Shown: positions 16,530 through 26,284, counted from the first letter of the stretch. The stretch is DNA of 64,000 nt from Solibacteraceae bacterium (GCA_026984795.1 JALSRK010000073.1:62001-126000), one strand, 5' to 3'. Notes: generated from the sequence alone by a model not told the origin. A program made the numbers and translations.

Positions 16530-18836
16530 CTACTCTTCGAGCCGCGGCTCAGCCAACCCCTTCACCGGCACGCCGTGCGCTTTGGCGTAGGAGCGGGTGA
16601 TCCCGGCCAGCTTTTCGAGCCAGCCTTCGAGGCCGATGCTGCGTTCGGGCATCATCATGAAGCTCAGGTCCGGCGTGCGGTCCGCCCAATGGTCCTTTGT
16701 GTCGTCGAGCTTGTGGAAGAACTTCCGGCCGCCCACCGAGCGCCCCTTCGGGTAGCGGCTCTTCTCGTAGACCGCCTTCAGTTTGGAGAAGACCCGTTCG
16801 CCGTCTTCGCGCAGGCGCTGGACGCGGTTGTAAGCCGCCACCAGATGCCCCACCGCCTGGGCGGGTTTGTTCGCAGCCGCCGCGTCCCGGGCGCGGAGGA
16901 GCGATTGCTCGGCCCCGGCCAACCCGGTAAGCAGGTCCCACTTGTGCCCCATGAACTCGGCCAGGGCGGTGAAGACTTCCAGGTTGTACCGGTTGCGGTC
17001 CGCGCGGCCCAGGTTCTCGTGCAAGGCCGCCAGCAGTTGGCGGCTCTCGATGGCCCGTTCTTTGGCCGTGTCCAGGTATTTCTCATATTTCGACGCGAAG
17101 CCGGGCTTGAATCTCAGATCCGGCAGCTCGGGCAGCGGCGGGGGCTCGAGGGTCAAGTCGTAGCGCCGGGTGCCGATGCCTTTGCCCCGGGAGTTGCCGT
17201 AACCCGGCCCCCGCACGCGGGAGGTGACACGATCCCAGGTGGATCGCCAGGCCCGCGCCTGCCGCTGCATCCGGCGGTATACTTCCGCCATCCCGGCAAC
17301 GCGCGGCCCGTAGTAGGTCTCGAAGAACTCGGCGGCGTGTTGGGCCACCGAAACCGTCCCGGGGTTCCAGCCCCACTGGGCGACCGCCGACCAGCCCAGC
17401 CAGAAGGTCTCGTTGTGCAAACCCGAGTCGTCCCAAGCGGCGCCGAAGACGCCGATCGGGTTGCCCTTCCAGTGGCGGCCATGGGCGATTTTCTCGTAGG
17501 CTGCCTCCAAGCGGCCTCTCGTGAGGCCGCTCTCGCTCTCCAGGCTCAGATGGTTCGGAAACAAGTACTCGCTTCCTTGCATCGAGACATAAGCGAGCTG
17601 GCGCATCCCCAGCTTGTTTTCCGGCTCCAGGTATTCCTCCTCGCCGATGACGCCGTCGATCAGGTCCGGCGGCAGCATGTGGACATGCTGGGGCAGCACC
17701 GGGTACTCGACCCAGGCCAGCGGGCGCCGTCCCCGCTTGGCGAGGAAGTCCCGCGCCTTGCGCACGAACTCGACCCACTTCAGGCTGCGGTTCACTTCGT
17801 TGTACGGCTCTTTGCAACGCTTGTCGATGCCGGCGTAGTAGACTTCGTCGGTGGAGACGTAGAAGTAGTTCACCCCTTTGGTGGCGCGGATCACGTCGTC
17901 GTACATCGAGAAGATCAGGTCGTAGGTGCGGGGGTCGCACAGCGTGGCCTCGTAATTGTTGCCGTCGGCGCGCAGCTCGGCGAACTCCGGGTGCTTGAGT
18001 ACGTAGGCCAGGTGGGCGGGCGCCTGGACGTCCGGCACGATCTGGATGAACCGTTCCAGCCCGTAATCGACGAGCTCCTGTAACTGCTCGGTGGTGAAAG
18101 CTCCCGGAGCGCCGATCACCGGGTGGGAGGGATACTCGAACTTGTCCTCCAGCTCGAAGGCGATCATGTTGACCTTGAAGCGCGCCGACCAGTCGAGGTA
18201 GCGCTTCAGCGTCTCGATGCGGTCCTGATGGTGCTTGGTATCCCAGTGCAGGAACCGCAACTGGAGCGCCGGCCAATCTTCGATCACCGCTTCCGGCAGC
18301 ACCAGGCGCCCGGCCGCGTCGCGCTTCAGCAACTGAAGCAGCGTCTGGACCCCGTAGAAGAGGCCCGCCTCGGCGTTGCCGGTGATCTCGATCCGCCGGG
18401 GCGTGATCTCGAGCCGGTAGGCCTGGCGCTCGATGCCGGGCTCCTTGCCCGTAGCCACTGTCCCCTTGCGGACCGCCAGCTTGACGACTTTGCCGCCGGA
18501 GCCGCGCCTGAGCTCGAGCTTGTGGAACTCCGCGAGGTCCGCTACCAGCGACCGGTAGGCCATCGTCTCGGGATCGCCGTCCACGACCCAATCGCTTCCG
18601 AAGACGACGTCGCCGCCCCGGAGCTCCACCTTCTGCGGCTGGGGGATCACCGAGTAGCCCCGCTGCCGGAGCTCGGTCACGCCGCCGTTGGCCAAACTTG
18701 CGAAAAGCAGAAGCAATACCAGAGTCATAAGCACCGCCATCACCAGGCCGAATCGGAGCCAGCGGCCGCCGGGTGCCACCCGCAGCCGCCTGAACCCCGT
18801 CCGAATTCTCTGCCGGCCCGTTTTTCCGCTCGTCAT
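16530..18836 (-). CDS. Glycoside hydrolase family 20 (beta-N-acetylhexosaminidase-like), membrane-anchored
   Basis: 768 residues from the ATG at 18836, which overlaps the stop of the upstream paralogue (ATGA). A basic N-terminus and a hydrophobic helix (about 28-50, FGLVMAVLMTLVLLLLFASL) suggest an uncleaved anchor or a long signal peptide. A GH20b-like beta domain (about 55-165, YSVIPQPQKVEL) leads into the TIM barrel. The catalytic Asp-Glu pair is D330-E331 in YVSTDEVYYAG, where classical members have GGDE. The C-terminal 200 residues are helical, ending with KSRYPKGRSVGGRKFFHKL, which the paralogue shares. It probably releases terminal N-acetylhexosamine from a polymer or glycoconjugate. 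Substrate not proven. Confidence 0.8.
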   Translation of the reverse strand: MTSGKTGRQRIRTGFRRLRVAPGGRWLRFGLVMAVLMTLVLLLLFASLANGGVTELRQRGYSVIPQPQKVELRGGDVVFGSDWVVDGDPETMAYRSLVADLAEFHKLELRRGSGGKVVKLAVRKGTVATGKEPGIERQAYRLEITPRRIEITGNAEAGLFYGVQTLLQLLKRDAAGRLVLPEAVIEDWPALQLRFLHWDTKHHQDRIETLKRYLDWSARFKVNMIAFELEDKFEYPSHPVIGAPGAFTTEQLQELVDYGLERFIQIVPDVQAPAHLAYVLKHPEFAELRADGNNYEATLCDPRTYDLIFSMYDDVIRATKGVNYFYVSTDEVYYAGIDKRCKEPYNEVNRSLKWVEFVRKARDFLAKRGRRPLAWVEYPVLPQHVHMLPPDLIDGVIGEEEYLEPENKLGMRQLAYVSMQGSEYLFPNHLSLESESGLTRGRLEAAYEKIAHGRHWKGNPIGVFGAAWDDSGLHNETFWLGWSAVAQWGWNPGTVSVAQHAAEFFETYYGPRVAGMAEVYRRMQRQARAWRSTWDRVTSRVRGPGYGNSRGKGIGTRRYDLTLEPPPLPELPDLRFKPGFASKYEKYLDTAKERAIESRQLLAALHENLGRADRNRYNLEVFTALAEFMGHKWDLLTGLAGAEQSLLRARDAAAANKPAQAVGHLVAAYNRVQRLREDGERVFSKLKAVYEKSRYPKGRSVGGRKFFHKLDDTKDHWADRTPDLSFMMMPERSIGLEGWLEKLAGITRSYAKAHGVPVKGLAEPRLEE

Positions 18837-21049
18837 TGCTCCAACCCGTAGCTCTTTGCGTAACCTTCGATAAACTCTGCCAGCTTCCGGTTCCACGGCT
18901 CGAGCCCAATCAGATCGAAAGGTTCGAGCATGTAGTCGAGCCCGGGGCGCCGGTCCGCCCGGTGGTCTTTGAGGTCGTCGAGAACATGAAGGAAATGCCG
19001 GCCGCCGACGCTGCGTCCCTTCCGGTAGCGGCTCTTCTCCCAAACCCGCACGAGGCTCTCCCACATGCGTCCGCGTTTCGCCAGGTTGCCGGCGACGACC
19101 GCGTGGGCCTGTTTCAACAGAGCCAGAACGTCCCGGTGGCGATCTTCCCGTTGGGCTCGAGCGGCCTGAAGCATCAGTTCTTCGGCTCGCTGGAGGTCCT
19201 GAAGCGTTTCGACGAAGTGTTTTTCGAACCGGGCGATCGAGAGCAGCACCTCGATGTTGTAGCGGTTGCGACTGACGGCCGAGAGCTTTCCTTCGAGGGC
19301 GTGAATCGCGGCGTCGAGCCGGCGGTTGATCCGGGGGGCCCTGGCCAGGGGCCCGGCGTAGAGCCGCCGGAAACGGTCCTCGACGATCAGGCCCTCGTCG
19401 TAGCCGAAGGGCAAGGCCGGCGGCTCCAGCTTCAGGTCGATCCGTACGGTGCCCCGCCCCTTGCCGGCGTAACTGCCGTAGGAAGGCTTCAGCCGGGTAG
19501 CCGGCACGCGGTCCCAGGTGTTCTCGTAGAAGCGGGCGGCTTCCATCAGGGTCCGGTAGATCTCGACCATGTCCTGGTTGCCCGGCCCGTAGAAGACGTC
19601 CATGAAATCGGCGACGCTCTGCTCCACCGGAGGCGTTTGCGGGGTCCAGCCGTACTGGGTGACCGTGGCCCAGCCCAGCCAGAAGGTCTCGCAGTGCAGG
19701 CCGGAATCGTCCCAGGCGGCCGCGTAAGTGCCGATGACGTCGGCGCCCCTCTCGATCGTCGCCGCCACGCTTCGCGCCGGCTCTTCTAACCGGCCGGTGA
19801 TGGGCCGCCCGCGATAGAGGAAATCGGAAGAGAAGTAGTTCGGGAACAGCAGCTCGGAACCTTGCTGAGAACTGTAGACGAGACTGCGGACGCCTGCCTG
19901 CTTCAGGCCCTCGATCCACTCCCGGCTGGCGCCCGGCCCGATGACGCCGTTGATCAGGCCCCGCGGCAACAACTCCAGGTGCTTTGTCAATACCGGGTAC
20001 TCGACCCAGCACAGCATTTTCCGGTGGCGCTCCTGAAGCCACCGGAACATGCGGTTGACGTAGTCCACCCACGTCAGGCTGCGGTTCTCAGGGTTGTAAG
20101 GCCGCCGCGCCCGGCACCCTTTCGAGATCCCGGCGTAGTAGACCTCGTCGGTGGAAACGTGGAAGTATTCGACGCCCGGAGTGGCCTCGATCATGTCCTG
20201 GTACATGTCCTCGATCAGGCGCATCGCCTCTTCGTTGCACATCGAGATCTGGTAGTTCGAGCCGTCGGCGCGGAGGTGGGCGAACTCCTCGTGCTTGAGG
20301 ACGTAAGCCATGTGGGCAGGCGACTGGATCTGGGGCACGAGCTGGATGAAGCGCTCGCGGGCGTAGGCGGTGAGCTCCTGCATCTGGGCCTTCGTATAGG
20401 CTCCGGGAGCGCCGATGATGGGATGCCGCGGGTATTCGTACTTGTCTTCCATTTCGAAGCCGATGGCGTTTACCTTGAAGAAGGCCGCCCAGTCGATGTA
20501 ACGCTTCAGCGTCTCGATGCGGTCCTGGTGGTGCTTCGTGTCCCAATGAATGAAGCGGAGCGGCAGGGCCGGCCAGTCGGTAATCACGCCAGCGGGCAGC
20601 TTCCATGCGCCGGCGCCGTCGGGCTTCAAGAGCTGGAGCAGGCTCTGGACGCCGTAGAAGAGGCCGGGGCCGGCGTTCGCGGAGATCTCGATGCGCTCCG
20701 GGCGGATCTCGATCCGGTAGGCCTGGCGGGCCAGCTCGGGCCCCGCCGGTTCCGCCACCGTCCCGGGCTCGATTCGCAACACGATGCGGCCCGCGCCGCC
20801 GCCGTCGAAGACGAGCCCGTGCAGCTCGCGGGCGCCGTCGAACAAGCGCCGAGTCGCAATATGATCGTCACCGGCTTGGGAAACGACGCTCCAGGAACGG
20901 TCCACCCTCACGTCGCCGCCGGCCAGCTCCACTTTCTGCGGCGCGGGGATCAAACTATAGCCGGCGCTGCGCAGGTCTGTGGAGAAACCAGGCCGGGGAA
21001 GGGCAAGGGCGGCCCAGATGAGGAAGCCGGCGAAGAAGCTGCGAATCAT
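18833..21049 (-). CDS. Glycoside hydrolase family 20 (beta-N-acetylhexosaminidase-like)
   Basis: 738 residues with a cleavable signal peptide (MIRSFFAGFLIWAALALPRPGFS). It is paralogous to the next gene over the whole length: both have the segments HWDTKHHQDRIETLKRY, SDxGLHxETFWLGW-like and KSRYRKGRSVGGRHFLHVL. The Asp-Glu pair is D301-E302 in HVSTDEVYYAG. A GH20b-like beta domain at about 28-130 precedes the barrel, and a long helical C-terminal domain follows it. The lack of a membrane anchor suggests that this copy is free in the periplasm or outside the cell while its partner is anchored. It is the first enzyme gene after the ROK regulator, with a 43-nt gap. Confidence 0.8.
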   Translation of the reverse strand: MIRSFFAGFLIWAALALPRPGFSTDLRSAGYSLIPAPQKVELAGGDVRVDRSWSVVSQAGDDHIATRRLFDGARELHGLVFDGGGAGRIVLRIEPGTVAEPAGPELARQAYRIEIRPERIEISANAGPGLFYGVQSLLQLLKPDGAGAWKLPAGVITDWPALPLRFIHWDTKHHQDRIETLKRYIDWAAFFKVNAIGFEMEDKYEYPRHPIIGAPGAYTKAQMQELTAYARERFIQLVPQIQSPAHMAYVLKHEEFAHLRADGSNYQISMCNEEAMRLIEDMYQDMIEATPGVEYFHVSTDEVYYAGISKGCRARRPYNPENRSLTWVDYVNRMFRWLQERHRKMLCWVEYPVLTKHLELLPRGLINGVIGPGASREWIEGLKQAGVRSLVYSSQQGSELLFPNYFSSDFLYRGRPITGRLEEPARSVAATIERGADVIGTYAAAWDDSGLHCETFWLGWATVTQYGWTPQTPPVEQSVADFMDVFYGPGNQDMVEIYRTLMEAARFYENTWDRVPATRLKPSYGSYAGKGRGTVRIDLKLEPPALPFGYDEGLIVEDRFRRLYAGPLARAPRINRRLDAAIHALEGKLSAVSRNRYNIEVLLSIARFEKHFVETLQDLQRAEELMLQAARAQREDRHRDVLALLKQAHAVVAGNLAKRGRMWESLVRVWEKSRYRKGRSVGGRHFLHVLDDLKDHRADRRPGLDYMLEPFDLIGLEPWNRKLAEFIEGYAKSYGLEQ

Positions 21050-21092
21050 CGTCCCCGCAAGTGGTGATTTTGCGCGTCTCTTGGCCCGGCGC

Positions 21093-22334
21093 TCAATCCG
21101 CAGCTCCTTCTTCCGGACGCGGAGCCAGAGCCGCTCCGGAGCGCTCGGCGAACCTTCCTTCGTTGAACAAAGGCTGGAACGGCAAAGCCGCAGCTCCTGT
21201 AATCGCCGATTGCCCGCGCAAGGCCGAAGGCCGGACCATCAGGTTCCGGAAATTGAGGAACTCCCGGCCGTCGGCGAACTGATCGAGGATCACCGGCGAG
21301 ACGATCGACCAGGCGTCGAACATCGTGCCGTCGAGGATTACGGCGTCGGGATCCAGAAACCATATGACGTTGGCGATGCCGATGCCCAGATAGCGCGCGC
21401 TGCGGGTCACCGCGTCGACAGCCGCTTTGTCGCCGGCCAGGGCCCGGTGGGCGATCTGCCGCACACAACTGGAAGACTCCTCCCATGGGAGTCGCCGGAG
21501 GCCGTTCGAGGCCCGGAAACTGGCGCAGGTCGCCTGGTCGGAGGCCAGTTGTTCCACCGATCCCGGCCGGTCGTGCCGCAACGGGCTCCCCGTATCGGCG
21601 ATCACCATTTGTCCGAACTCGCCGGCGGCCTTGTGCTGGCCGTAGAACAGCTCCCCGTCGATCACGATGCTGCAGCCGACGCCTTCGTCCACCTTGACGA
21701 AGAGCAGGCAGTGGGCGTCGTGGACGTCGGACATGCCATAGTGGTACTCGGCATAGGCGGCGGCGCGGACGTTGTTCTCGACCCAGACGGGAACGCCGAG
21801 CTGTTCCTCCAAGTGCGCCCGGACGGGGATCTTGGTCCAGATCTCCTGGTTGCCGCGTTCCACCACACCGGTGTCGGGATTCACCAGGCCGCGGGCGCTG
21901 ACGCCGAGCCCCACCAGCCGGATGTCCGGGCGCTGCTCCCGAATCCCCCGGATCCAGGCGGCGACGCGGTTCAGGGCCTCCAGCGGCTGCTCCGGCGTCG
22001 GGAACGAATCAGTGGCTTCCAGCCGGCCGCTGAGCGTGCCCAGGGCGACGAAAGTCTCCTGGTTGTGGATGTCCGCGGCGGCGGAGTAGTAATAGCCGTC
22101 GTCGAGGCGCAGGTGAGCCGGAGGGCGCCCGCCGGTGGAAGGGGCCGCGCCTACTTCGGCCACCAGGCGCTCCTGAAGAAGCCCGCTGATGATGCGCGAC
22201 ACGGAAGCTTCCGAGAGACTGGCGCGTTCGGCGATCTCCAGGCGGGAGAGCCGGTGGTGCCGGCGCAACAGACGGAGCGCAAGGGCCCGGTTATTGTTCG
22301 TAGATAAGGCCTTTCGGCCCGACGGCGGCGGCAT
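21093..22334 (-). CDS. ROK-family transcriptional regulator lacking the zinc ligands
   Basis: 413 residues. An N-terminal winged helix-turn-helix (about 15-65, RLSRLEIAERASLSEASVSRII) is followed by a ROK sugar-binding/ATPase-like domain (about 80-390, with GLGVSARGLVNPDTGVV and WVENNVRAAAYAE). In this family the motif GHxxxxxxxxxCxCGxxxC binds zinc. Here the four positions are Q242, L252, H254 and S259, so the site is lost. By analogy with NagC and Mlc it should repress sugar genes and be released by a sugar or sugar phosphate. It heads the GH20-GH20-Kelch operon and diverges from a TonB-dependent receptor gene, so both are likely targets. Confidence 0.88.
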   Translation of the reverse strand: MPPPSGRKALSTNNNRALALRLLRRHHRLSRLEIAERASLSEASVSRIISGLLQERLVAEVGAAPSTGGRPPAHLRLDDGYYYSAAADIHNQETFVALGTLSGRLEATDSFPTPEQPLEALNRVAAWIRGIREQRPDIRLVGLGVSARGLVNPDTGVVERGNQEIWTKIPVRAHLEEQLGVPVWVENNVRAAAYAEYHYGMSDVHDAHCLLFVKVDEGVGCSIVIDGELFYGQHKAAGEFGQMVIADTGSPLRHDRPGSVEQLASDQATCASFRASNGLRRLPWEESSSCVRQIAHRALAGDKAAVDAVTRSARYLGIGIANVIWFLDPDAVILDGTMFDAWSIVSPVILDQFADGREFLNFRNLMVRPSALRGQSAITGAAALPFQPLFNEGRFAERSGAALAPRPEEGAAD

Positions 22335-22429
22335 TGGACTCCCTCAATGATACTGTAATCGCTCGCGAAGGCTCAAGTAGTTTCTTGCTGGAGTGCAAGG
22401 AAGATTGCCAGCCGAGCGCGGCGAAGCAG

Positions 22430-22444
22430 TCGCACCCGGTGCGA
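22430..22444. promoter_or_regulatory. 15-bp inverted repeat in the ROK/TonB-receptor divergent region
   Basis: TCGCACC and GGTGCGA are exact reverse complements around one central C. The site lies seven bases upstream of a TTGACA hexamer (22451-22456) that points toward the TonB-dependent receptor gene. The position suits an operator for the ROK regulator or an activator site. Roughly four repeats of this quality are expected by chance in 64 kb, so this is a suggestion. Confidence 0.4.
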
Positions 22445-22450
22445 GATGTA

Positions 22451-22479
22451 TTGACATACGCGGAACTCTGCAGTAACTT
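22451..22479 (+). promoter_or_regulatory. Possible promoter of the TonB-dependent receptor gene
   Basis: The -35 hexamer TTGACA (22451-22456) is perfect, but the best -10 candidate at 17-base spacing, TAACTT (22474-22479), matches poorly. If real, the leader to the ATG at 22595 would be about 110 nt. An AAGGA ribosome site lies at 22579-22583. Confidence 0.3.
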
Positions 22480-22594
22480 AATTCCGAAAGATCTCCCATG
22501 CGCGCTTCGGCGGGTGTCTTTTCCAGTAGGCCTGCAAGAAAACTGTGAAGTGCGCACCTGCCTGAGCGCGCCGGGAACAAGGACAAAACCTACC

Positions 22595-25500
22595 ATGACG
22601 GGAACAGCTTTCCGAGGGGTGGGGATCGGCAGGTCGCTCCTCGGCGGTCTGGCGTTCCTCTCTTCCGTACTTCTAGTAGTTGCCTTATTCGTCTCGCCTG
22701 CGCTCGGGCAGACGGGCCTCGGCGTCGTCAAGGGCACGGTCCAGGACGCCACCGGGGCCGTCATTCCCGGCGCGCAAATCACGTTGACCAATTTGAAGAC
22801 CGGCGCTGTCCGCCGGTCGGAAACATCCGAACTCGGCATGTACGAGATCGGCGCCTTGCCGATCGGCGAATACCGGCTGACCGTAGAGGCGCCGGGATTC
22901 AGCAAATACGAAGGCACCTTCACCCTGGAAGCCGGCGCCACCGTCGTTATCGATCCGCAGTTGCAGGTCGGCACGGTGGACACCGTAGTGGAAGTGAGCG
23001 ACGTAGCGCCGATCATCTCCACCGTGGGCATGGAGGTCAGCGACGTCAAGGATGCCCTCCGCATCCAGCAGTTGCCCCTCAATGGCCGCTACATCACGAA
23101 CCTGTTTGCGTTGACGCCGGGCGTCGAAGGGGGCGGCAGCCCGAGGATCCACGGGATGAAAGTCGGGTCCGCCGAGATGACGCTCGACGGCATTTCGCTG
23201 GTGGACCGTTTCGGCGGCGGCATGGCCCGGGTGCAGCCCGGCCTGGACACGGTCCAGGAATTCCGCATCGAGACGGCCGGGTCGAGTGCGAAGTACTCGC
23301 GGCCGGCCACCGTAGCGCTGGTGACCAAGAGCGGCACCAACGAGCTCCACGGAGACGTCTTCTGGACCCACCGCAACAACTTCGGCGGCCTCCGGGCGCG
23401 CCGGCGTGAGGATCGGGGCGCGACGCCGCAGTACATCCGCAACGAGTTCGGCGTCACCGCCGGCGGCCCCATCATCAAGAACAAGACCTTCTGGTTCTTC
23501 TCTTATGAAGGCCAGCGCTTGCGCCAGGCGCGCTTCGCCCGGGCCGCGGTTCCTACTGACGCCATCTGGGGCGGCGACTTCAGCATGGCCATGACCCAGA
23601 ACCGCGAGTTCATCACCATCTACGACCCGTTCTCCACCGATGCCCAGGGCCTGCGCGTTCCGTTCCCCGGCAACCGGATTCCACCAGACCTGATTCACCC
23701 CTTCGCCGAGACGATGCGCAGCGTGACCGCCTCGCCGGCGGGGCCGAACGCCGGTGAGAACCCGTACCTCTACGACAACTTCGAGACCTACTACCCTGAC
23801 CAGACCGACATCAACACTTGGACGGCCAAGGGCGACCAGATCTTCTCCGAGAAAGACAACCTCTCCGGCCGCTTCACGCTGTCCAAACAGCCGCGTAAGA
23901 CGTTCGGCGGGCGGTACGGCTACCCGCCGCCGGGAATCAGCAATGCCGGCGGCACCCGGCGGGCGGACTACAAGGTCTACAACGCCTATGTCCGCTGGAA
24001 TCACGTCTTCTCACCGACCCTGCTCAACGAGTTCCAGGCCTCCGGCCACCGGTCTCCCGCCAGTTATGGAACGCTGGCCGACGACACCAACTGGGCTGAC
24101 AAGCTCGGCTTGCCGAACCCGTTCGGCGTCACCGGCTGGCCGACGATCTGCATGGACAGCAACTTCCTCTACTGGGGTTGCTGGGATGCGGACAACCGGC
24201 ATGACCAGCACCTGACGGCCTACGAACTCGACGACAACGTGACCTGGGTCCGCGGCCGGCACTCCATCAAGTTCGGTTTCAAGGGCCGTCTGGAACACAA
24301 CAACATTCGCGAGTTGCAGCAGGCCCAGGGCTCGCATAGCTTCGGTTCGGACTGGACGGCGCTGTTCGACCCGGTGGCCGAGCAAGCGGTCTCCTTCACC
24401 GGCGACGGCATGGCCAGCCTCCTGCTCGGCTTGCCCACTTATCTGTCGAACCAGTACAACCGCGGCTACTTCTATTTCCGGCAGATGGAGTTCGGCCTCT
24501 ATTTCCACGACAGCTTTCGGGTGAATCCGCGACTCACTCTGGAGCTCGGCCTGCGGTGGGACAAGTGGACCGTCTACAAAGAGAAGTACGACCGGCTGGT
24601 GAACATCGACATGGAGGCTCACCTGGCCGATCCCACGCTCATGCAGGTGGTCACCCCCCGGGACACCAGGATGGAGGACATCCCGGGCATTCCTCCGTCG
24701 GTGCTCGAGTCGTGGAAAGCCCGGGGACTGACCTGGACCACGGCGCGCGAGGCCGGCCTCCCCGACAGCTTGTTGCCGGCTGACAACAACAACTTCGCGC
24801 CGCGGCTGGGCGCCGCTTTCCGTCTGACCGACAACTGGGTGATCCGCGGAGGGTACGGCATCTACTACTGGACCATGCCCCTGTCGCAGATCCTGCAGAG
24901 CGCCAGGAGCAATCCGCCGCTCAACCTCCGGTTCACCAATGTCATCGCCGACAAACAAGGCACGTTCTACAACTACGCCTTGAGCCAGCCCCCGAACCCC
25001 AACGAGGACTTCGTCGGGGTGGCCGACGTAGACATCACCGGCGTGGTCGGCATCAGCAAGAGCGCCCGTTCGATCATGCCGTGGGACTACCGCAACTGGA
25101 GCGACAACATGATGCAGGAGTGGAACTTCACGCTCGAGCGCCAGTTGATGCGCAACACCGCCCTGCGGCTGAGCTACATCGGCAACCACGGCAGCAACCT
25201 CGAGCAGCGCTGGCGCTGGAACGATCCTGAGTCGGAGTGGAACTACCAGGCCAGGACCGGGCTGAAAGCTCCCACGAACCGGGATCTGCGCCGGATCAAC
25301 CCGAACTTCCGCAACGGCTGCTGCCAGGCGCCGATCAAGCACAACGGCTATTCGAACGCCCACTCTTTGCAAGCCGAGGTCGAACGGCGCTATTCCGACG
25401 GACTGGCCTTCCAGGTCTTCTACACGTTCACCCGTTCGCTGACCACCAACGACACGGGAGGCTTCTCCTACGGACCCAGCAGCATCAACGCGACCGGCGG

Positions 25501-26260
25501 CCGCCAGATGGCCGTCCCCGAGCCTCGTGTCATCCTCGGCGAACCCAACATGACGCCCGAGCAGCGCTTGCGGCTCGCCTACTACAACTCGACCAACGTG
25601 CCGGCCCACCGCGTCCGGTGGAACGGCATCTACACGCTGCCGTTCGGCCGCGGCAAGAAGTATTTCAACAATGCTTCACGCCGTCTGGACCTGCTCGTCG
25701 GCGGCTGGGAGCTGGCCTTCATCGGTTCGTGGCGGAGCGGGAACTGGCTGAGCGTGAGCAGCAGCCGGTACCTGTTCGGCGACCCCACGCTCAGCGCCGA
25801 CGAACGGCTCGTGATGACCATCTTCGGTAAGCGGCAGCGGCTGTGGTTCCGCGGCGACTTCGATCCTACGTTCGCTACCGACGTGGATCAAGCCAAGCTG
25901 CAGCAACTCGTGCCGCTGGACCGGTCCAAGCGCGTGCTGCGCCCGGTGGGATCGAAGTTCAACAACCGGATCCCGCAGGTGCTGGCCGACGGAACCGTGC
26001 GCGAAACCAGGATCACCGACAATGTCAACTGGAACGCGCGCAACTTCTTCCGCGGCCCGGGATTCTGGGGCATGGACTTCTCGGTGTTCAAGTGGTTCAC
26101 CATTACCGAGCGTGTCCGCACGCGATTTACCGCCGACTTCTTCAACGTCTTCAATCACCCGAACGACGTAAACCCGAACTCGACGACCGGACTTCAGGAC
26201 CTGAGCCGGTCGGCCAATGAGCCCCGGATCATCCAGTTCTCCCTCCGGGTCGAGTGGTAG
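22595..26260 (+). CDS. Oar-like TonB-dependent receptor
   Basis: 1221 residues from the ATG at 22595, chosen because a signal peptide follows (RSLLGGLAFLSSVLLVVALFVSPALGQ) and an AAGGA site precedes; the frame is open 87 codons further upstream without protein-like sequence. A carboxypeptidase-regulatory domain (about 42-125, VKGTVQDATGAVIPGAQITL) is followed by a plug domain with LPLNGRYITNLFALTPGV and then a large barrel ending in FSLRVEW. This architecture is the abundant Acidobacteria receptor type. It imports an oligosaccharide or other ligand across the outer membrane using TonB. Its gene diverges from the ROK-GH20 operon, which suggests an amino-sugar ligand. No SusD-like gene is nearby. 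Confidence 0.9.
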   Translation: MTGTAFRGVGIGRSLLGGLAFLSSVLLVVALFVSPALGQTGLGVVKGTVQDATGAVIPGAQITLTNLKTGAVRRSETSELGMYEIGALPIGEYRLTVEAPGFSKYEGTFTLEAGATVVIDPQLQVGTVDTVVEVSDVAPIISTVGMEVSDVKDALRIQQLPLNGRYITNLFALTPGVEGGGSPRIHGMKVGSAEMTLDGISLVDRFGGGMARVQPGLDTVQEFRIETAGSSAKYSRPATVALVTKSGTNELHGDVFWTHRNNFGGLRARRREDRGATPQYIRNEFGVTAGGPIIKNKTFWFFSYEGQRLRQARFARAAVPTDAIWGGDFSMAMTQNREFITIYDPFSTDAQGLRVPFPGNRIPPDLIHPFAETMRSVTASPAGPNAGENPYLYDNFETYYPDQTDINTWTAKGDQIFSEKDNLSGRFTLSKQPRKTFGGRYGYPPPGISNAGGTRRADYKVYNAYVRWNHVFSPTLLNEFQASGHRSPASYGTLADDTNWADKLGLPNPFGVTGWPTICMDSNFLYWGCWDADNRHDQHLTAYELDDNVTWVRGRHSIKFGFKGRLEHNNIRELQQAQGSHSFGSDWTALFDPVAEQAVSFTGDGMASLLLGLPTYLSNQYNRGYFYFRQMEFGLYFHDSFRVNPRLTLELGLRWDKWTVYKEKYDRLVNIDMEAHLADPTLMQVVTPRDTRMEDIPGIPPSVLESWKARGLTWTTAREAGLPDSLLPADNNNFAPRLGAAFRLTDNWVIRGGYGIYYWTMPLSQILQSARSNPPLNLRFTNVIADKQGTFYNYALSQPPNPNEDFVGVADVDITGVVGISKSARSIMPWDYRNWSDNMMQEWNFTLERQLMRNTALRLSYIGNHGSNLEQRWRWNDPESEWNYQARTGLKAPTNRDLRRINPNFRNGCCQAPIKHNGYSNAHSLQAEVERRYSDGLAFQVFYTFTRSLTTNDTGGFSYGPSSINATGGRQMAVPEPRVILGEPNMTPEQRLRLAYYNSTNVPAHRVRWNGIYTLPFGRGKKYFNNASRRLDLLVGGWELAFIGSWRSGNWLSVSSSRYLFGDPTLSADERLVMTIFGKRQRLWFRGDFDPTFATDVDQAKLQQLVPLDRSKRVLRPVGSKFNNRIPQVLADGTVRETRITDNVNWNARNFFRGPGFWGMDFSVFKWFTITERVRTRFTADFFNVFNHPNDVNPNSTTGLQDLSRSANEPRIIQFSLRVEW

Positions 26261-26284
26261 TGGATCCTTTGCAACTCCCGCCAG

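Noticed and set aside
18837-20072. N-terminal extension of the second GH20 frame into the upstream GH20 gene
   Set aside because: The extra 412 codons are antisense-free but lie in another frame of the first GH20 gene and are rich in Arg, Gly and Pro; the ATG at 18836 with the ATGA overlap gives a normal protein.
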